Shown here: positions 9,480 through 19,763 of the stretch, piece after piece
Layout: each line of letters begins with the position of its first letter
How positions within the stretch are numbered: the first letter of the stretch is position 1
Assembly: GCA_902532475.1 (NCBI GenBank)
Contig: CACAIE010000005.1
Span: forward strand, 1 to 64,000
Length of the DNA: 64,000 nt
Direction of reading: 5' to 3'
Source: an uncultured SAR116 cluster alpha proteobacterium
GTDB lineage: Bacteria > Pseudomonadota > Alphaproteobacteria > Puniceispirillales > GCA-002684695
Notes under the pieces: generated by a model
Told to the model about the DNA's origin: nothing
Databases searched by the model: none
Seen by the model: the letters and a program-made list of their open reading frames with translations, nothing else
Program-made: the position numbers and the translations under genes

Positions 9480-10880
9480 CTAATACCTATATTGATCAGA
9501 TTTAAAGGGGCCATTAGACGTAATGCCTATATAGCTTAACTGTTCTTCACTTAACTTAGTTAAAGTGGCGCCTACTTTTGACAAATGTAATTCTGCTACC
9601 TTCTCATCTAATTTTCTTGGAAGAGTATAAACTTTATTGTCATAGGCATCGTTATTATTAAAAATTTCCATTTGGGCTAAAACCTGATTAGTAAATGAGG
9701 CAGACATTACAAAACTAGGGTGACCTGTAGCACAACCAAGGTTAACTAATCTTCCTTTAGCGAGCATGATTATTTTTTTTCCATCTGGAAATTTTACTTC
9801 ATCCACTTGCGGTTTAATCTCATCCCATATCATATTATTTAGACCACTAATTTGAATTTCAGAGTCAAAATGGCCGATATTGCATACAACTGCCCTATCC
9901 TTCATTTCTCGCATATGATCAACAGTAATAACGTCTTTATTTCCAGTTGCAGTAACAAAAATATCTGCTTTTGATGCAGCTTGATCCATCGTTACAACTT
10001 CATAACCTTCCATTGCCGCTTGAAGAGCACAAATTGGGTCAATTTCAGTAACCATAACCCTGGCACCACCTTGTCGCAATGAAGCTGCAGATCCTTTTCC
10101 AACATCCCCAAAACCACACACTACCGCTACCTTACCAGCTAGCATTACATCTGTGGCACGTTTTATTCCATCTACCAAGCTTTCCCTGCAACCATATAAA
10201 TTATCAAACTTTGACTTTGTAACACTATCATTGACATTTATAGCAGGAAAAGGTAGGTCCCCTTTTTCTGACATCTGGTATAATCTCAAAACTCCTGTAG
10301 TGGTTTCTTCGGATACACCCTTTAGGTTGTTTTTAACCTCACCAAACCAACCCGGACTTAACTTTATCCTTTTTAAGATTTGAGCCTTCATGGCCTCTTC
10401 TTCTTCATTTTCTGGATTTTTTAATACTTCTTCACCTGCTTCCATTTTAGATCCAAAAATAATATAGGAAGTAGCATCACCCCCATCATCTAATATCATA
10501 TTAGGATAGCCACCATCACTCCAAGTAAATATCTTGTCTACATACTCCCAATATTCTTCAACAGTTTCACCTTTTTTTGCAAAAACAGGAATACCCGCTT
10601 TGGCAATCACGGCCGCAGCATGGTCTTGAGTTGAAAAAATATTACAACTGGCCCAACGAATATCTGCTCCTAAGTTTTCTAATGTCTCAATTAAAACCGC
10701 AGTTTGAATCGTCATATGAAGACAACCGGCTATTCTTGCGCCTTTTAAAACTTTGGATTTACCGTATTCTTCTCTAATAGACATTAGTCCAGGCATTTCT
10801 GTTTCAGCAATATCTAATTCTTTTCTGCCCCAATCAGCCAATGAAATATCTGTTACAACAAAATCTTCCGCAGATGACAT
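9480..10880 (-). CDS. ahcY: Adenosylhomocysteinase
   Basis: Hydrolyses S-adenosylhomocysteine to adenosine and homocysteine in the methyl cycle. The protein is 466 aa. The NAD-binding motif [17 protein letters not shown] lies in the middle, and the C-terminus ends KSDQYRY, which is the family signature. The N-terminal [23 protein letters not shown] is also conserved. The 93 bases upstream hold a weak hairpin (AAGCT/AGCTT) but no SAM or SAH riboswitch that I could recognise. tsaE follows with almost no gap. Confidence 0.98.
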   Translation of the reverse strand: MSSAEDFVVTDISLADWGRKELDIAETEMPGLMSIREEYGKSKVLKGARIAGCLHMTIQTAVLIETLENLGADIRWASCNIFSTQDHAAAVIAKAGIPVFAKKGETVEEYWEYVDKIFTWSDGGYPNMILDDGGDATSYIIFGSKMEAGEEVLKNPENEEEEAMKAQILKRIKLSPGWFGEVKNNLKGVSEETTTGVLRLYQMSEKGDLPFPAINVNDSVTKSKFDNLYGCRESLVDGIKRATDVMLAGKVAVVCGFGDVGKGSAASLRQGGARVMVTEIDPICALQAAMEGYEVVTMDQAASKADIFVTATGNKDVITVDHMREMKDRAVVCNIGHFDSEIQISGLNNMIWDEIKPQVDEVKFPDGKKIIMLAKGRLVNLGCATGHPSFVMSASFTNQVLAQMEIFNNNDAYDNKVYTLPRKLDEKVAELHLSKVGATLTKLSEEQLSYIGITSNGPFKSDQYRY

Positions 10881-10973
10881 AATTTTATTCCTTATTTATA
10901 TTAATTAAATTAAAAGCTAAATATCAGCTTAAAGTGTTTTGAGCAATAGATCGAGATAAATTTTATTGGCTTG

Positions 10974-12565
10974 CTAAAACTCTATAATAAATCTAGAACC
11001 TTCTACTTTCTTGTCATTATATATATTTTCTGCATATATATTAGCGTTATGTGACAAAAGTATTTGCCTTACAATAGATAACCCAAGTCCAGAATGCTTT
11101 CCAAATTTTTCATTTGAAGGCCTTTCTGTGTAAAACCGCTCAAAGATTGTTTCTTTTTTCGCTTCTGAAATTCCTTGACCTTGGTCTGAGATTTTCACCA
11201 AAACTTTCTGAGCTTTGGAAAAAGCTTCTATATTTATTTCACCATTTTTAGGAGAAAATGAAATAGCATTATTAATAAGATTATCAAAAACTTGTATTAG
11301 CCTTGCTTGGTTCCCACTAATTAACAACCCGTCTTGAACATTGACTTTGAATTTAACATTTTTAATGGTCTGATTTCTAATTTCAATAAATTCAATAATT
11401 AATTTAGATAGATTTATTCTTGTCATTTCATCTCTAGAAAGATCTGCATCAAGGCGGCTAGCATCTGAGATGTCAGTAATTAATCGATCAAGTCGATTGA
11501 TATCTTCTAATACTATTTCCATTAGCCTTTTCTTTTTAGTTTTATCTTTAATAACAGATAATGTTTCAATCGCACTTCTCAAAGAAGTAAGGGGATTTTT
11601 CAACTCATGAGAAACATCCGCTGCAAATGAAGCAATAGAATCCATTCTCAATAATAAATCTTTGGTCATGGCGTCCAATGAATAGGCTAACTCTCCTATT
11701 TCGTCTTTACGGTTAATTAAGGTTTTTACTTCCATGTTTGCTTTATTTTTATTATTTCTAACGTTATCAGCTGCCTTAGCTAAGCGACTTATCGGTATTG
11801 TTATTTTTTTCGAAAAAATAAATCCTAAAATTGATGTCAAAACAATCATAAATAGAAAAATTTTTATGAAAGAGTATTGTAATTGGTTTATGTCTTCCTG
11901 AATTATTTTTCCATCTTTTGATAGCATTACAGCGCCCCTAACACGTCTTTCATTCCCCACTGGCACAGCAACGCTTAGTATCAATTTTCCATTTTTATCC
12001 TGTCTAACCATATCTGCATTAAAACCATTTAAAGCGGTTAAAACTTCTTCAAAATTTTTAGCACTGTAATTTGAATATTCTTTATAAAGAGGATACTGAT
12101 GACTAATTTTAATTGATTTTATTAAATTATTAATAAAACCACTTATTCCATTAAAAAAATTGTTTCTATGATTAAATTTAGGCAATCTAAGAACTTCAAC
12201 TTTTGGAGACAACTGAGATAATAATTTAGTATCGGTATATAAGCTTCCATCTGGCTGAAACAAGCGGATTCTAATTTTATTGTTTTGGCCTGCCAATGGC
12301 AAAAGAAGTTCAATAGTTTCTTTAGAAAAAGATCTCCTGATTACTCTTTCAGAATCTCCCTCCAACCTATTCATCATAATCGCTAAAGTTTCTGCTTGTC
12401 TTCTAAGTCCTAATAATTCTTGTGAAACTAGCGTTTTTGTGTATTGGTCTAAAAATAATATTCCTATCAGTGTTATAAATATAGGAAGAAGAATAATTAA
12501 ATAAAGTGTTGCTGTAAGCTTTGAAAAATAGTTTTTTTTTTAGTATAAACCTGTCTTTTACTCAC
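10974..12565 (-). CDS. chvG: ChvG-type sensor histidine kinase, 5' frame interrupted at an A10 tract
   Basis: An inner-membrane sensor kinase partnered with ChvI. It has a periplasmic loop, a second TM segment ([19 protein letters not shown]), a HAMP domain, the H-box [18 protein letters not shown], and N and G boxes (NLINNA, DQGQGI, GLGLSIV). The first ATG in frame (12377) would leave out the first TM segment. That segment is encoded just upstream without a start codon. A GTG at 12565 overlapping the chvI stop gives a sensible N-terminus, but only if the 10-T tract at 12532-12541 (A10 in the gene) had 8 or 11 bases. As written the span is 1592 bases, not a multiple of three. Confidence 0.88.
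12532..12541 (-). repeat. A10 homopolymer near the chvG start
   Basis: Ten consecutive T on the + strand, so A10 in the chvG sense strand, between the overlapping GTG start and the first transmembrane segment. Tract lengths of 8 or 11 restore one frame through both. It could be an assembly indel, a slippage site or a phase-variable tract. Confidence 0.8.
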
Positions 12566-13244
12566 AATATCTATATCCTACGCCATAGAGAGTTTCTATT
12601 TGATCAAATTTCTTATCAACTAGACGAAATTTTTTTCTAAGCCTTTTTATATGAGAGTCTATAGTTCTGTCATCAACATAAATAGTTTCTCCATAAGCGG
12701 CATCCATTAATTGATCTCTTGTTTTAACCAACCCTGATCTTTGAGAAAGGTCTTTTAAAATCAAAAATTCAGTTACTGTTAATTTTACATCATCACCTTT
12801 CCATTGTGTGGTGTGCCTTGATGAATCCATAATTAACTCACCCCTTACAATTATTGAATCTGGACTAGCATCATCATTTAAATTAACTCTTCTTAAAATA
12901 GCTTTTACTCTTTCAATAAGCAGTCTTTGAGAAAAAGGTTTCCTAATATAGTCATCAGCCCCAATTCTCAAGCCAAGAGCCTCATCAACTTCATCATCTT
13001 TACTGGTCAAAAAAATAACTGGTAAGTTTGAGCTTTTTCTCAATTTTTCTAAAACTTCCATTCCATCTAATCTAGGCATCTTTATATCTAAAACTGCTAG
13101 GTCAGGAGGTCGTCTTGTAATTCCATTTAAGCCTTGTTCTCCATCTAAATATTTATCAACTGTAAAACCCTCTGCTTCCAGTGCCAATGAAACTGAAGTT
13201 AAAATATTTTGGTCATCATCCACTAAGGCAATTCTATTTACCAT
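12558..13244 (-). CDS. chvI: ChvI-type OmpR-family response regulator
   Basis: A 228-aa regulator. The receiver domain has the phospho-acceptor Asp in [10 protein letters not shown] (near residue 53) and the conserved Lys in IRKPFS. The C-terminal winged-helix domain ends in [17 protein letters not shown] strong ribosome site, GGAGG, lies four bases before the ATG. The stop overlaps the proposed GTG start of chvG. In other Alphaproteobacteria ChvI/ChvG control envelope and acid-stress genes; targets here are unknown. Confidence 0.93.
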   Translation of the reverse strand: MVNRIALVDDDQNILTSVSLALEAEGFTVDKYLDGEQGLNGITRRPPDLAVLDIKMPRLDGMEVLEKLRKSSNLPVIFLTSKDDEVDEALGLRIGADDYIRKPFSQRLLIERVKAILRRVNLNDDASPDSIIVRGELIMDSSRHTTQWKGDDVKLTVTEFLILKDLSQRSGLVKTRDQLMDAAYGETIYVDDRTIDSHIKRLRKKFRLVDKKFDQIETLYGVGYRYCE

Positions 13245-13349
13245 TTTATCCTCCTTAGAATAAATAAAACTTACTACTAATAGTTAATAAAAACAAATAT
13301 GAGGCAAATTAGTGGCAATATAATGGCTTATAAAGTTTCCTTAAAATAA

Positions 13350-16121
13350 TTAATGTGCTTCTGCCCAATTTTTCCCAATGCCAAAATCAACTATAAGTGG
13401 GATTTGTAAATTATAACTTGGTAAATGGGCATTTTCCATTTCTGTTTTGATAATATTTGAAATTTCAACAAGTTCATTTTCTGGACACTCAAAAACAAGT
13501 TCATCATGAACTTGCAAAAGCATTTTTGATTTGAAGTTTTTTTCTCTAAATGTTTTATTGATTCTAATCATTGCCTTTTTAATTATATCTGCGGCACTTC
13601 CTTGAATAGGAGCATTTATTGACTGTCTTTCTGCAAATGATCTCTCTTGAAAGTTTTTTGAATTTATTCCCCTTATAGGAATTCTCCTACCAAAAAATGT
13701 TTCAACGTATCCATTTAACTTTGCTTTTGCAATCATTTCATCCATATAGTTTCTAATTTTTGGGAATTGATCGAAATAGGCTTCAATAAAGTTTCTAGCT
13801 TCACTTTGACTGCATGAAAGCTGTTTAGACAAACCAAATGCTGAAATCCCATAAATGATGCCAAAATTTATAGCTTTAGCTCTTCTTCTAGTTTCAGGAT
13901 TTAGTTCTTTTATAGGTATTCCAAAAACTTTTGAAGCTGTTTGAGCATGAATGTCAGTATTACTTTTAAAAGATTTTATCATCTCATGTTCATCTGCAGC
14001 ATGTGCAATTAATCTAAGTTCTATCTGGCTATAATCTGCTGAAAGTAATTTATGATACGGCCTTGAAATAAATGCTTCTCTAATTCTTTTCCCATCCATA
14101 GACCTAATTGGAATATTTTGAAGGTTTGGATTGCTAGAAGCCAATCTTCCTGTGGAAGCTGAAGCCATTGAAAAAGAAGTATGCACTCTTTGTGAAGTCT
14201 TGTTTATATTCTCTTGGAGAGCGTCTGAATATGTTGATTTTAATTTTGCGAGCCCCCTCCATTCAATAATTAAGTCTGCAATTTCGTAACCTTTATGGGA
14301 TAATGCTTCCAAGACACTAATTGAAGTACTGTGATTACCACTTTTGGATTTTTGTTCTTCTGGCAAATTCATTTTATTAAATAAAACTTCACCCAGTTGC
14401 TTAGGTGAAGCAATATTAAATTCCTGGTCACTGCAATCAAAGATTTTTTGCTGAAGATTATTTAATTTTTCTTGAAATTCAATTGATAATGAATTTAACG
14501 CAGACCTGTTGATTAAAATTCCCTCTTTTTCCATGTCAACAATTACATTTATAAGAGACCTTTCAATTGTTTCGTAAACGGTATTTAGTTTAAGTGAAAA
14601 AAGTTCTTGTTTAATAAAATTATAGGTCCGCAAACAAAAGTCAGCATCTTCGGCAGCGTAATTCAGCGCCTCATTGGGATGTATTTTATCAAAAGCAACT
14701 TGTTTACTTCCTTTTCCACACACATCCTCAAATTTGATAGTTTCATGTCCAAACAAATCAAAAGCTAAGCTGTCTAATTTGTGACTATATCTATTAGCAT
14801 CAATCACATATGACATGCACATCGTATCGTGAATTGGATTTATTGTAATTGATCCATTTCTTGGTTGAGATATAACTAGCTTATCATATTTGATGTTATG
14901 ACCAATTTTTATAACTGACGGATCCTCAAAAAGATTCTTTAGTAATTTAATTGCTTTTTCAAAATCTATTTGATTAATTTCAGACTCTTCTTTTATTTCT
15001 TCAGAAACAAAGTTTAATTCAGATTTAAGTTGTTTTTTAGATAAGTGCCTCAAAGGTATATAGTATGAAATTCCAGGTTTTGTTGCGATAGAAACACCTA
15101 CCAAGTCCGCTTCCATTGCATTGATTGAGTTTGTTTCAGTATCAACTGCAATTTCACCAGTTTTTTGACATTCCTTAATTAATAAATCTAAATCTTTAAT
15201 CTCAGTTATAAGTTTGTAATTTGCTTTTATATTTTTGATATTTACTTTTGCATTGTGTTCTTCATCGTTATCAAAAAGTTTATTTTCTAGTCTTTTAAAA
15301 TTATTTTCTCTAAGAAATTTTAATAATTTTTCATCATTTCTAGGCATCCATTTTAAATCATTAATTGAATAAGGGAGGGGTACATCAGTGTACAAGGAAA
15401 CAAGTTGTTTAGAAATTCTGGCTAATTCAGCATAATTAATTAAACTTTCCCTTCTTTTATTTTGTTTAATCTCTTGAGCGTTTTCTAAAAGGTTTTCTAA
15501 ATTCCCATATTCATTAATTAATAGGGCAGCTGTTTTGATCCCAATACCTGGAATTCCAGGAACATTATCGGAAGTATCGCCAGCAAGTGCCTGAACATCA
15601 ACCACCTTGTCTGGTGTGACACCAAACTTCTCTAAAACCCCTTCTGCTCCAATTGGAGTATTCTTCATTGGATCATAAAGTGATACCCCACCTTGTATTA
15701 GCTGCATCAAATCCTTATCAGATGAAATAATAACAGTTTCAATATTTTGTTTTACAGCAAATTTAGTATATGTTGCTATAATATCATCAGCTTCATATTC
15801 AGCTACTTCAAGAGACTTTAAACCAATTGCTTCTGTTGCATCTCTTATTAAAGAAAATTGTGGAACAAGTTCATCTGGAGGGTCAGGTCTATTGGCTTTG
15901 TAATCTTTATAGATTTTATTCCTAAAAGTAGCGCGGGCAGCATCAAAAACTACAAGGATATTTTCACCTTCCATATCCTGTGAAAGTTTTAATAACATTG
16001 AGGTAAACCCAAAAACTGCATTAACTGGAGTACCATCAGTTCTAGTCATGGGTGGCAAAGCGTAAAATGCCCTAAAAATATATCCTGAACCGTCAACCAA
16101 AATTAGACGATTCTGTTTCAT
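13350..16121 (-). CDS. polA: DNA polymerase I
   Basis: A 923-aa polymerase with all three domains. The N-terminal 5'-3' exonuclease covers about residues 1-290. The 3'-5' proofreading domain keeps its catalytic motifs (DTETNS, NIKYDK, YAAEDAD) and so looks active. Polymerase motifs A (DYSQIELRLIAH), B (RRRAKAINFGIIYG) and C (VHDELVFE) are intact. The ATG overlaps the stop of the upstream zinc-ribbon gene as TAATG. The reading frame shows no damage. Confidence 0.98.
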   Translation of the reverse strand: MKQNRLILVDGSGYIFRAFYALPPMTRTDGTPVNAVFGFTSMLLKLSQDMEGENILVVFDAARATFRNKIYKDYKANRPDPPDELVPQFSLIRDATEAIGLKSLEVAEYEADDIIATYTKFAVKQNIETVIISSDKDLMQLIQGGVSLYDPMKNTPIGAEGVLEKFGVTPDKVVDVQALAGDTSDNVPGIPGIGIKTAALLINEYGNLENLLENAQEIKQNKRRESLINYAELARISKQLVSLYTDVPLPYSINDLKWMPRNDEKLLKFLRENNFKRLENKLFDNDEEHNAKVNIKNIKANYKLITEIKDLDLLIKECQKTGEIAVDTETNSINAMEADLVGVSIATKPGISYYIPLRHLSKKQLKSELNFVSEEIKEESEINQIDFEKAIKLLKNLFEDPSVIKIGHNIKYDKLVISQPRNGSITINPIHDTMCMSYVIDANRYSHKLDSLAFDLFGHETIKFEDVCGKGSKQVAFDKIHPNEALNYAAEDADFCLRTYNFIKQELFSLKLNTVYETIERSLINVIVDMEKEGILINRSALNSLSIEFQEKLNNLQQKIFDCSDQEFNIASPKQLGEVLFNKMNLPEEQKSKSGNHSTSISVLEALSHKGYEIADLIIEWRGLAKLKSTYSDALQENINKTSQRVHTSFSMASASTGRLASSNPNLQNIPIRSMDGKRIREAFISRPYHKLLSADYSQIELRLIAHAADEHEMIKSFKSNTDIHAQTASKVFGIPIKELNPETRRRAKAINFGIIYGISAFGLSKQLSCSQSEARNFIEAYFDQFPKIRNYMDEMIAKAKLNGYVETFFGRRIPIRGINSKNFQERSFAERQSINAPIQGSAADIIKKAMIRINKTFREKNFKSKMLLQVHDELVFECPENELVEISNIIKTEMENAHLPSYNLQIPLIVDFGIGKNWAEAH

Positions 16122-16312
16122 TATTTAATTTTTGTGGTTTTATTTTGCTTCAAAAATTTATGCGAGCAATATGGACAAGTCGTAATCTCATGCTCATCAA
16201 TAGAAAGGAAGATTTTTGGATGACCCATTAAACCGCCATCACAAGAAACTCTGTTTACTGAGACAACTGTTTCATCGTCTTTTTTGCCAAACATTCTATT
16301 AGTTGTATTCAT
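16121..16312 (-). CDS. Zinc-ribbon protein of the zf-CHCC / NDUFS6-like family
   Basis: A 63-aa protein with Cys in VSCDGG, the motif GHPKIFLSID and the pair CPYC near the end. This Cys-His-Cys-Cys layout is the zf-CHCC domain of mitochondrial complex I subunit NDUFS6 and its alphaproteobacterial relatives. A role in complex I assembly is inferred from the family only. It is translationally coupled to polA (TAATG). Confidence 0.8.
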   Translation of the reverse strand: MNTTNRMFGKKDDETVVSVNRVSCDGGLMGHPKIFLSIDEHEITTCPYCSHKFLKQNKTTKIK

Positions 16313-16385
16313 AAATATCCTAATAAAGCTTTACGTTTTATAAAAACATTTGAATATACATTCAATAGCAATAGCAAAGAAATAA

Positions 16386-18464
16386 TTAATATTGCCATTT
16401 TTTTGTCCAAAATTCTAGTATTGGCAAAACATCTTTCATTTCAGCTTTATAATTCTTCCACCTTCCTAAAGCTCTTGTATATAATTTTTCTATAACCTGA
16501 TTGTAACTGGGTGTGTTAATTTTTCTAGACAAAGCTGTATTTTGATAGTTAATTATTTCATCATTCCAATCTAAATTCAAACTTGCCAATAATTTAGACG
16601 TTTCCTCTTTTAAAGACACTACCAAATCTTCATATTTAATTAAATGGCAATCTAAGTTAAATATATTGTTGTAAATTTCAAATAGACGCATAGAAAGATC
16701 ATATAAATTTGCACTGTCCTTCAAATCCAAAAAGTTTACCATTGCATCATTCAAATTAAATGTTTGCATAAAACAACTCAAAACACAGTCTTTCGGATCT
16801 CTAATTAAAAGTATGAATTTTGCCTTTGGAAAGACCCTCAAAATTAATCCTAAATCAATAATATTCAAAGGGAATTTGTCAATGAAAACTTTTCCTCTAA
16901 TGTCTCTAAGACTAATATGTTTTTCTAGTTCTTTAAAGTAAATATTTTGTAATTTACTTAACTTATTATCGCTTAACTCATATAAGTTTTCATAAGTAGC
17001 AATTTTGTTTAAATATTTTTTCATTTTTGCTACCATTGGTTTTTCTTCAAGTGTAATAATATTTGAATGTGAACTTAATATGTTGTCTAAAAGTGTCGTT
17101 CCTGAGCGAGGAAACCCTATAAGAAAAACTGGGTTGAATTCATCTTCTTGGTGATTATTTTCCCAGTTTATTTTTTTATGCTTAGAGAAAGATTTTATTA
17201 ATTCTGAGATCTCTCTTTGATATTTTTTTGGATTGTATAAGCTATATTCTAAATCTAATTTAGTCAATGAATTTGCTTTTTGAAAATTTAAAAATGCTTT
17301 TCTATATTTTTGTGTTTTGTCATAGTCTTTTCCAAGCAATGCATATTTATCTATTTTCATTTTATTTGAGATTTTTTCATCTTCTATTGATTCTAAAAAA
17401 ATAATAGATTCTTTATATTCATTTTTCCTTGATGCAAGTTGTCCAGCACGAAATTTAATTTCATCATATTTATGTAGTTTTTCTTTTTTTGCTAAATTAA
17501 GTGTTTTTTCAATCATTTCTATGTTATTTGATCTTTCATAAAGGCTACATAAGTTAGAATATCCAATCACAAGCTTTGGATCAATCTTAATGGCTTTATT
17601 ATAACTTATAATTGCATCTCTATCATTTTCTAAATTTAATTCTGCGGTCCCTAAATTATTGAAGGCATCTGCTACATTTGGATTTATTTCTATTGCTTTT
17701 TTAATACTTTGGTATGCTTTTTTGTATTCTTTGGATATATTATATGTAGCCCCTTTGTTATTATATGCATCAAAATGATTTGGCTTAATCTTGATTACTT
17801 TTTCATAATGTTCTATTGCCCTTTCAAATTGTCCAAGTGATGTCAAAATATTGCCCATATTATAGAAACCTTCAAAATAATTTGGGTTTATTGAAACTGC
17901 TTTTTTAAGAAGCTCTAACGCATCCTCTAGTTTTTTTTCTTCTTTTAGTGTTAGTGCTAAATTATTATACGCCTCTACAAAATTTGATTGTAATGATATC
18001 GCTTTCTCAAAACTAATTTTTGCCTTTTTATAATTGTTAATATTTTTATAGGTAATTCCCAGATTATTCAAAACTTGAATGTTTTTTGGCTCAATTTCTA
18101 ATGCTAATTGGTATAATCTTATTGAATCGGTATATTTATCTAATGCAGCATAAGTTGCACCTAAAATATTTAAAATAATTACATGTCTCGAATATTTTGT
18201 CAGCAGTTTACTACCATAATCTAGTGATTTTGAATATTGGGAAGTATTGTATAGGTTTATTAATTTACTTATTGAATTTTTAAATTCATCATCTGACGCA
18301 TCAGAATATTTTGATATTTTTTTTATTCCATCTAAAGCTCTAGTGTTTTTTGGAAATATTTTTAGAATTTTTTGATAGCAATATTTTGCCTCTAAAAAGT
18401 TTCCTTTATTAACAAAATTTTTTGCTTTTTTTAGTTGATCATCTATAGAAAAATTTTGTGCCAT
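16386..18464 (-). CDS. TPR-repeat sulfotransferase-family protein
   Basis: A 692-aa two-part protein. Residues about 1-410 are an array of roughly ten tetratricopeptide repeats (patterns such as AYNNLALTLKEEKK and GFYNMGNIL). From about residue 450 there is a sulfotransferase domain with the PAPS 5'-phosphosulfate loop GFPRSGTTLLDNI and the 3'-phosphate motif LLIRDPKDCVLS. No signal peptide is visible, so it is probably cytoplasmic. The substrate is unknown. Such fusions are frequent in marine bacteria and may modify surface polymers or peptides. Transcribed alone, divergent from the DmdA-like gene. Confidence 0.85.
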   Translation of the reverse strand: MAQNFSIDDQLKKAKNFVNKGNFLEAKYCYQKILKIFPKNTRALDGIKKISKYSDASDDEFKNSISKLINLYNTSQYSKSLDYGSKLLTKYSRHVIILNILGATYAALDKYTDSIRLYQLALEIEPKNIQVLNNLGITYKNINNYKKAKISFEKAISLQSNFVEAYNNLALTLKEEKKLEDALELLKKAVSINPNYFEGFYNMGNILTSLGQFERAIEHYEKVIKIKPNHFDAYNNKGATYNISKEYKKAYQSIKKAIEINPNVADAFNNLGTAELNLENDRDAIISYNKAIKIDPKLVIGYSNLCSLYERSNNIEMIEKTLNLAKKEKLHKYDEIKFRAGQLASRKNEYKESIIFLESIEDEKISNKMKIDKYALLGKDYDKTQKYRKAFLNFQKANSLTKLDLEYSLYNPKKYQREISELIKSFSKHKKINWENNHQEDEFNPVFLIGFPRSGTTLLDNILSSHSNIITLEEKPMVAKMKKYLNKIATYENLYELSDNKLSKLQNIYFKELEKHISLRDIRGKVFIDKFPLNIIDLGLILRVFPKAKFILLIRDPKDCVLSCFMQTFNLNDAMVNFLDLKDSANLYDLSMRLFEIYNNIFNLDCHLIKYEDLVVSLKEETSKLLASLNLDWNDEIINYQNTALSRKINTPSYNQVIEKLYTRALGRWKNYKAEMKDVLPILEFWTKKWQY

Positions 18465-18512
18465 AATTAATTCATTAAATACTTATTATTTTTATATATT
18501 TTTTTTATTCTT

Positions 18513-18540
18513 TTGTGCATAAAAAAAAGCAAATTATAAT
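18513..18540 (+). promoter_or_regulatory. Predicted sigma-70 promoter of the DmdA-like gene
   Basis: TTGTGC at 18513-18518 and a perfect TATAAT at 18535-18540, separated by 16 bases. They lie 18 bases before the ATG at 18559 in the gap between divergent genes. Spacing is acceptable for sigma-70; the AT-rich background makes chance matches common. Confidence 0.5.
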
Positions 18541-18558
18541 ACTTTGGCGATCATATTT

Positions 18559-19713
18559 ATGGATAATAGTACTAGTTTAAATACGTTTGGCACACAAATT
18601 AGAAAATCTCCTTTCTTTAATGCCACCTTGCAATCTGGATGCACTTGCTTCTCTGTTTATAATCATATGTATATACCTAGAAGTTTTGGTGATCCTGTTC
18701 AAAATTATTGGAATTTGATTAATCATGCTATTTTATGTGATGTTTCTGTTGAAAGGCAAGTTCAAATTAGTGGCCCTGATGCTTCGGAGTTTGTACAGAA
18801 ACTTACACCAAGAAACTTGAAAGACTTTAAGATTGGTCAATGCAAATATGTTCTGATTTTGAGTGATGAAGGTGGAATTATTAATGATCCAGTTTTGTTA
18901 AGGCTGGATAGCAATAAATACTGGCTTTCACTTGCAGATAGTGATGTTCTTCTTTGGGCTAAAGGAGTTAAAATAAATTCTGGTCTCGATGTCAATATAA
19001 CTGAACCAGATGTCTCTCCCCTCCAACTCCAAGGTCCAAAATCCAAAATAATTATGAAAACCGTCTTTGGAAATTGGATTGATAATATTAAATATTATCA
19101 TCATGTTAAATTTGATTTTGGTAATATACCGCTTGTCATTTCAAGAACTGGATGGAGCAGTGAATTTGGTTATGAAATTTTTTTGCAAGATCAAAAATTT
19201 GGCGACCAACTATGGAATAAAATTATGGAAATAGGTAAGCCATTAGGTCTTTTCCCCGGACACACTTCAACTATAAGAAGAATAGAAGGCGCAATGCTTT
19301 CTTATATAGCTGATATGGATATTAGTAACAACCCATTCGAATTAGGATTAGATAAATTAGTTGATTTAACAATGGATTTTAATTTTATTGGTAAAGCCGC
19401 CCTAATCAAAATTAAAAATAATGGGATAAAAAATAAGCTTTGTGGCTTTGAAATTGATGGAGAACCTCTCAATAACCCCAATGATGAGCATATAGAAATT
19501 CTCTATAATTCTAATAATGTTGGCTATATAACCTCTTCTGTCTTCTCCCCAAGGTTGGAAAAAAATATTGCTATGGGTTATTTACCCGTTCAATATTCTG
19601 ATCTTGGCTTTGTTGCAAATGCAACATTTGAAGGTAAAATTAGAAATATAAAAGTTGTAAGTAAACCTTTTTATGATCCAAATAAAAATATTGCAAAAGG
19701 CCTAGAAACCTGA
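18559..19713 (+). CDS. GcvT/DmdA-family aminomethyltransferase-like protein
   Basis: A 384-aa folate-binding T-protein-fold enzyme. The segments YNHMYIPRSFG, LTPRNLKDFKIGQCKYV and SDEGGIINDPVLLRL resemble DMSP demethylase (DmdA). However, the DmdA-type GWSKQGGFEIY region is here GWSSEFGYEIF, and C-terminal similarity is weaker. It is probably a DmdA paralogue with another methyl donor such as a sarcosine, betaine or sulfonium compound. I chose ATG 18559 over an in-frame TTG at 18544 because of its distance from the predicted -10 box. A peroxiredoxin gene follows on the same strand. Confidence 0.75.
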   Translation: MDNSTSLNTFGTQIRKSPFFNATLQSGCTCFSVYNHMYIPRSFGDPVQNYWNLINHAILCDVSVERQVQISGPDASEFVQKLTPRNLKDFKIGQCKYVLILSDEGGIINDPVLLRLDSNKYWLSLADSDVLLWAKGVKINSGLDVNITEPDVSPLQLQGPKSKIIMKTVFGNWIDNIKYYHHVKFDFGNIPLVISRTGWSSEFGYEIFLQDQKFGDQLWNKIMEIGKPLGLFPGHTSTIRRIEGAMLSYIADMDISNNPFELGLDKLVDLTMDFNFIGKAALIKIKNNGIKNKLCGFEIDGEPLNNPNDEHIEILYNSNNVGYITSSVFSPRLEKNIAMGYLPVQYSDLGFVANATFEGKIRNIKVVSKPFYDPNKNIAKGLET

Positions 19714-19763
19714 CAATTTATTTAACCTAATAATTATAAATAGTTTTGAAAGGGTAAATATAA

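Noticed and set aside
10881-10973. A SAM or SAH riboswitch upstream of ahcY
   Set aside because: Only a 5-bp hairpin and no conserved SAM-II, SAM-V or SAH core could be recognised by eye.
10974-12377. ChvG starting at the ATG 12377
   Set aside because: This loses the first transmembrane segment, which is encoded just upstream in frame; the start must lie further 5'.
18559-19713. Calling this gene dmdA outright
   Set aside because: The second half departs from DmdA at a conserved segment, so only the broader family is supported.
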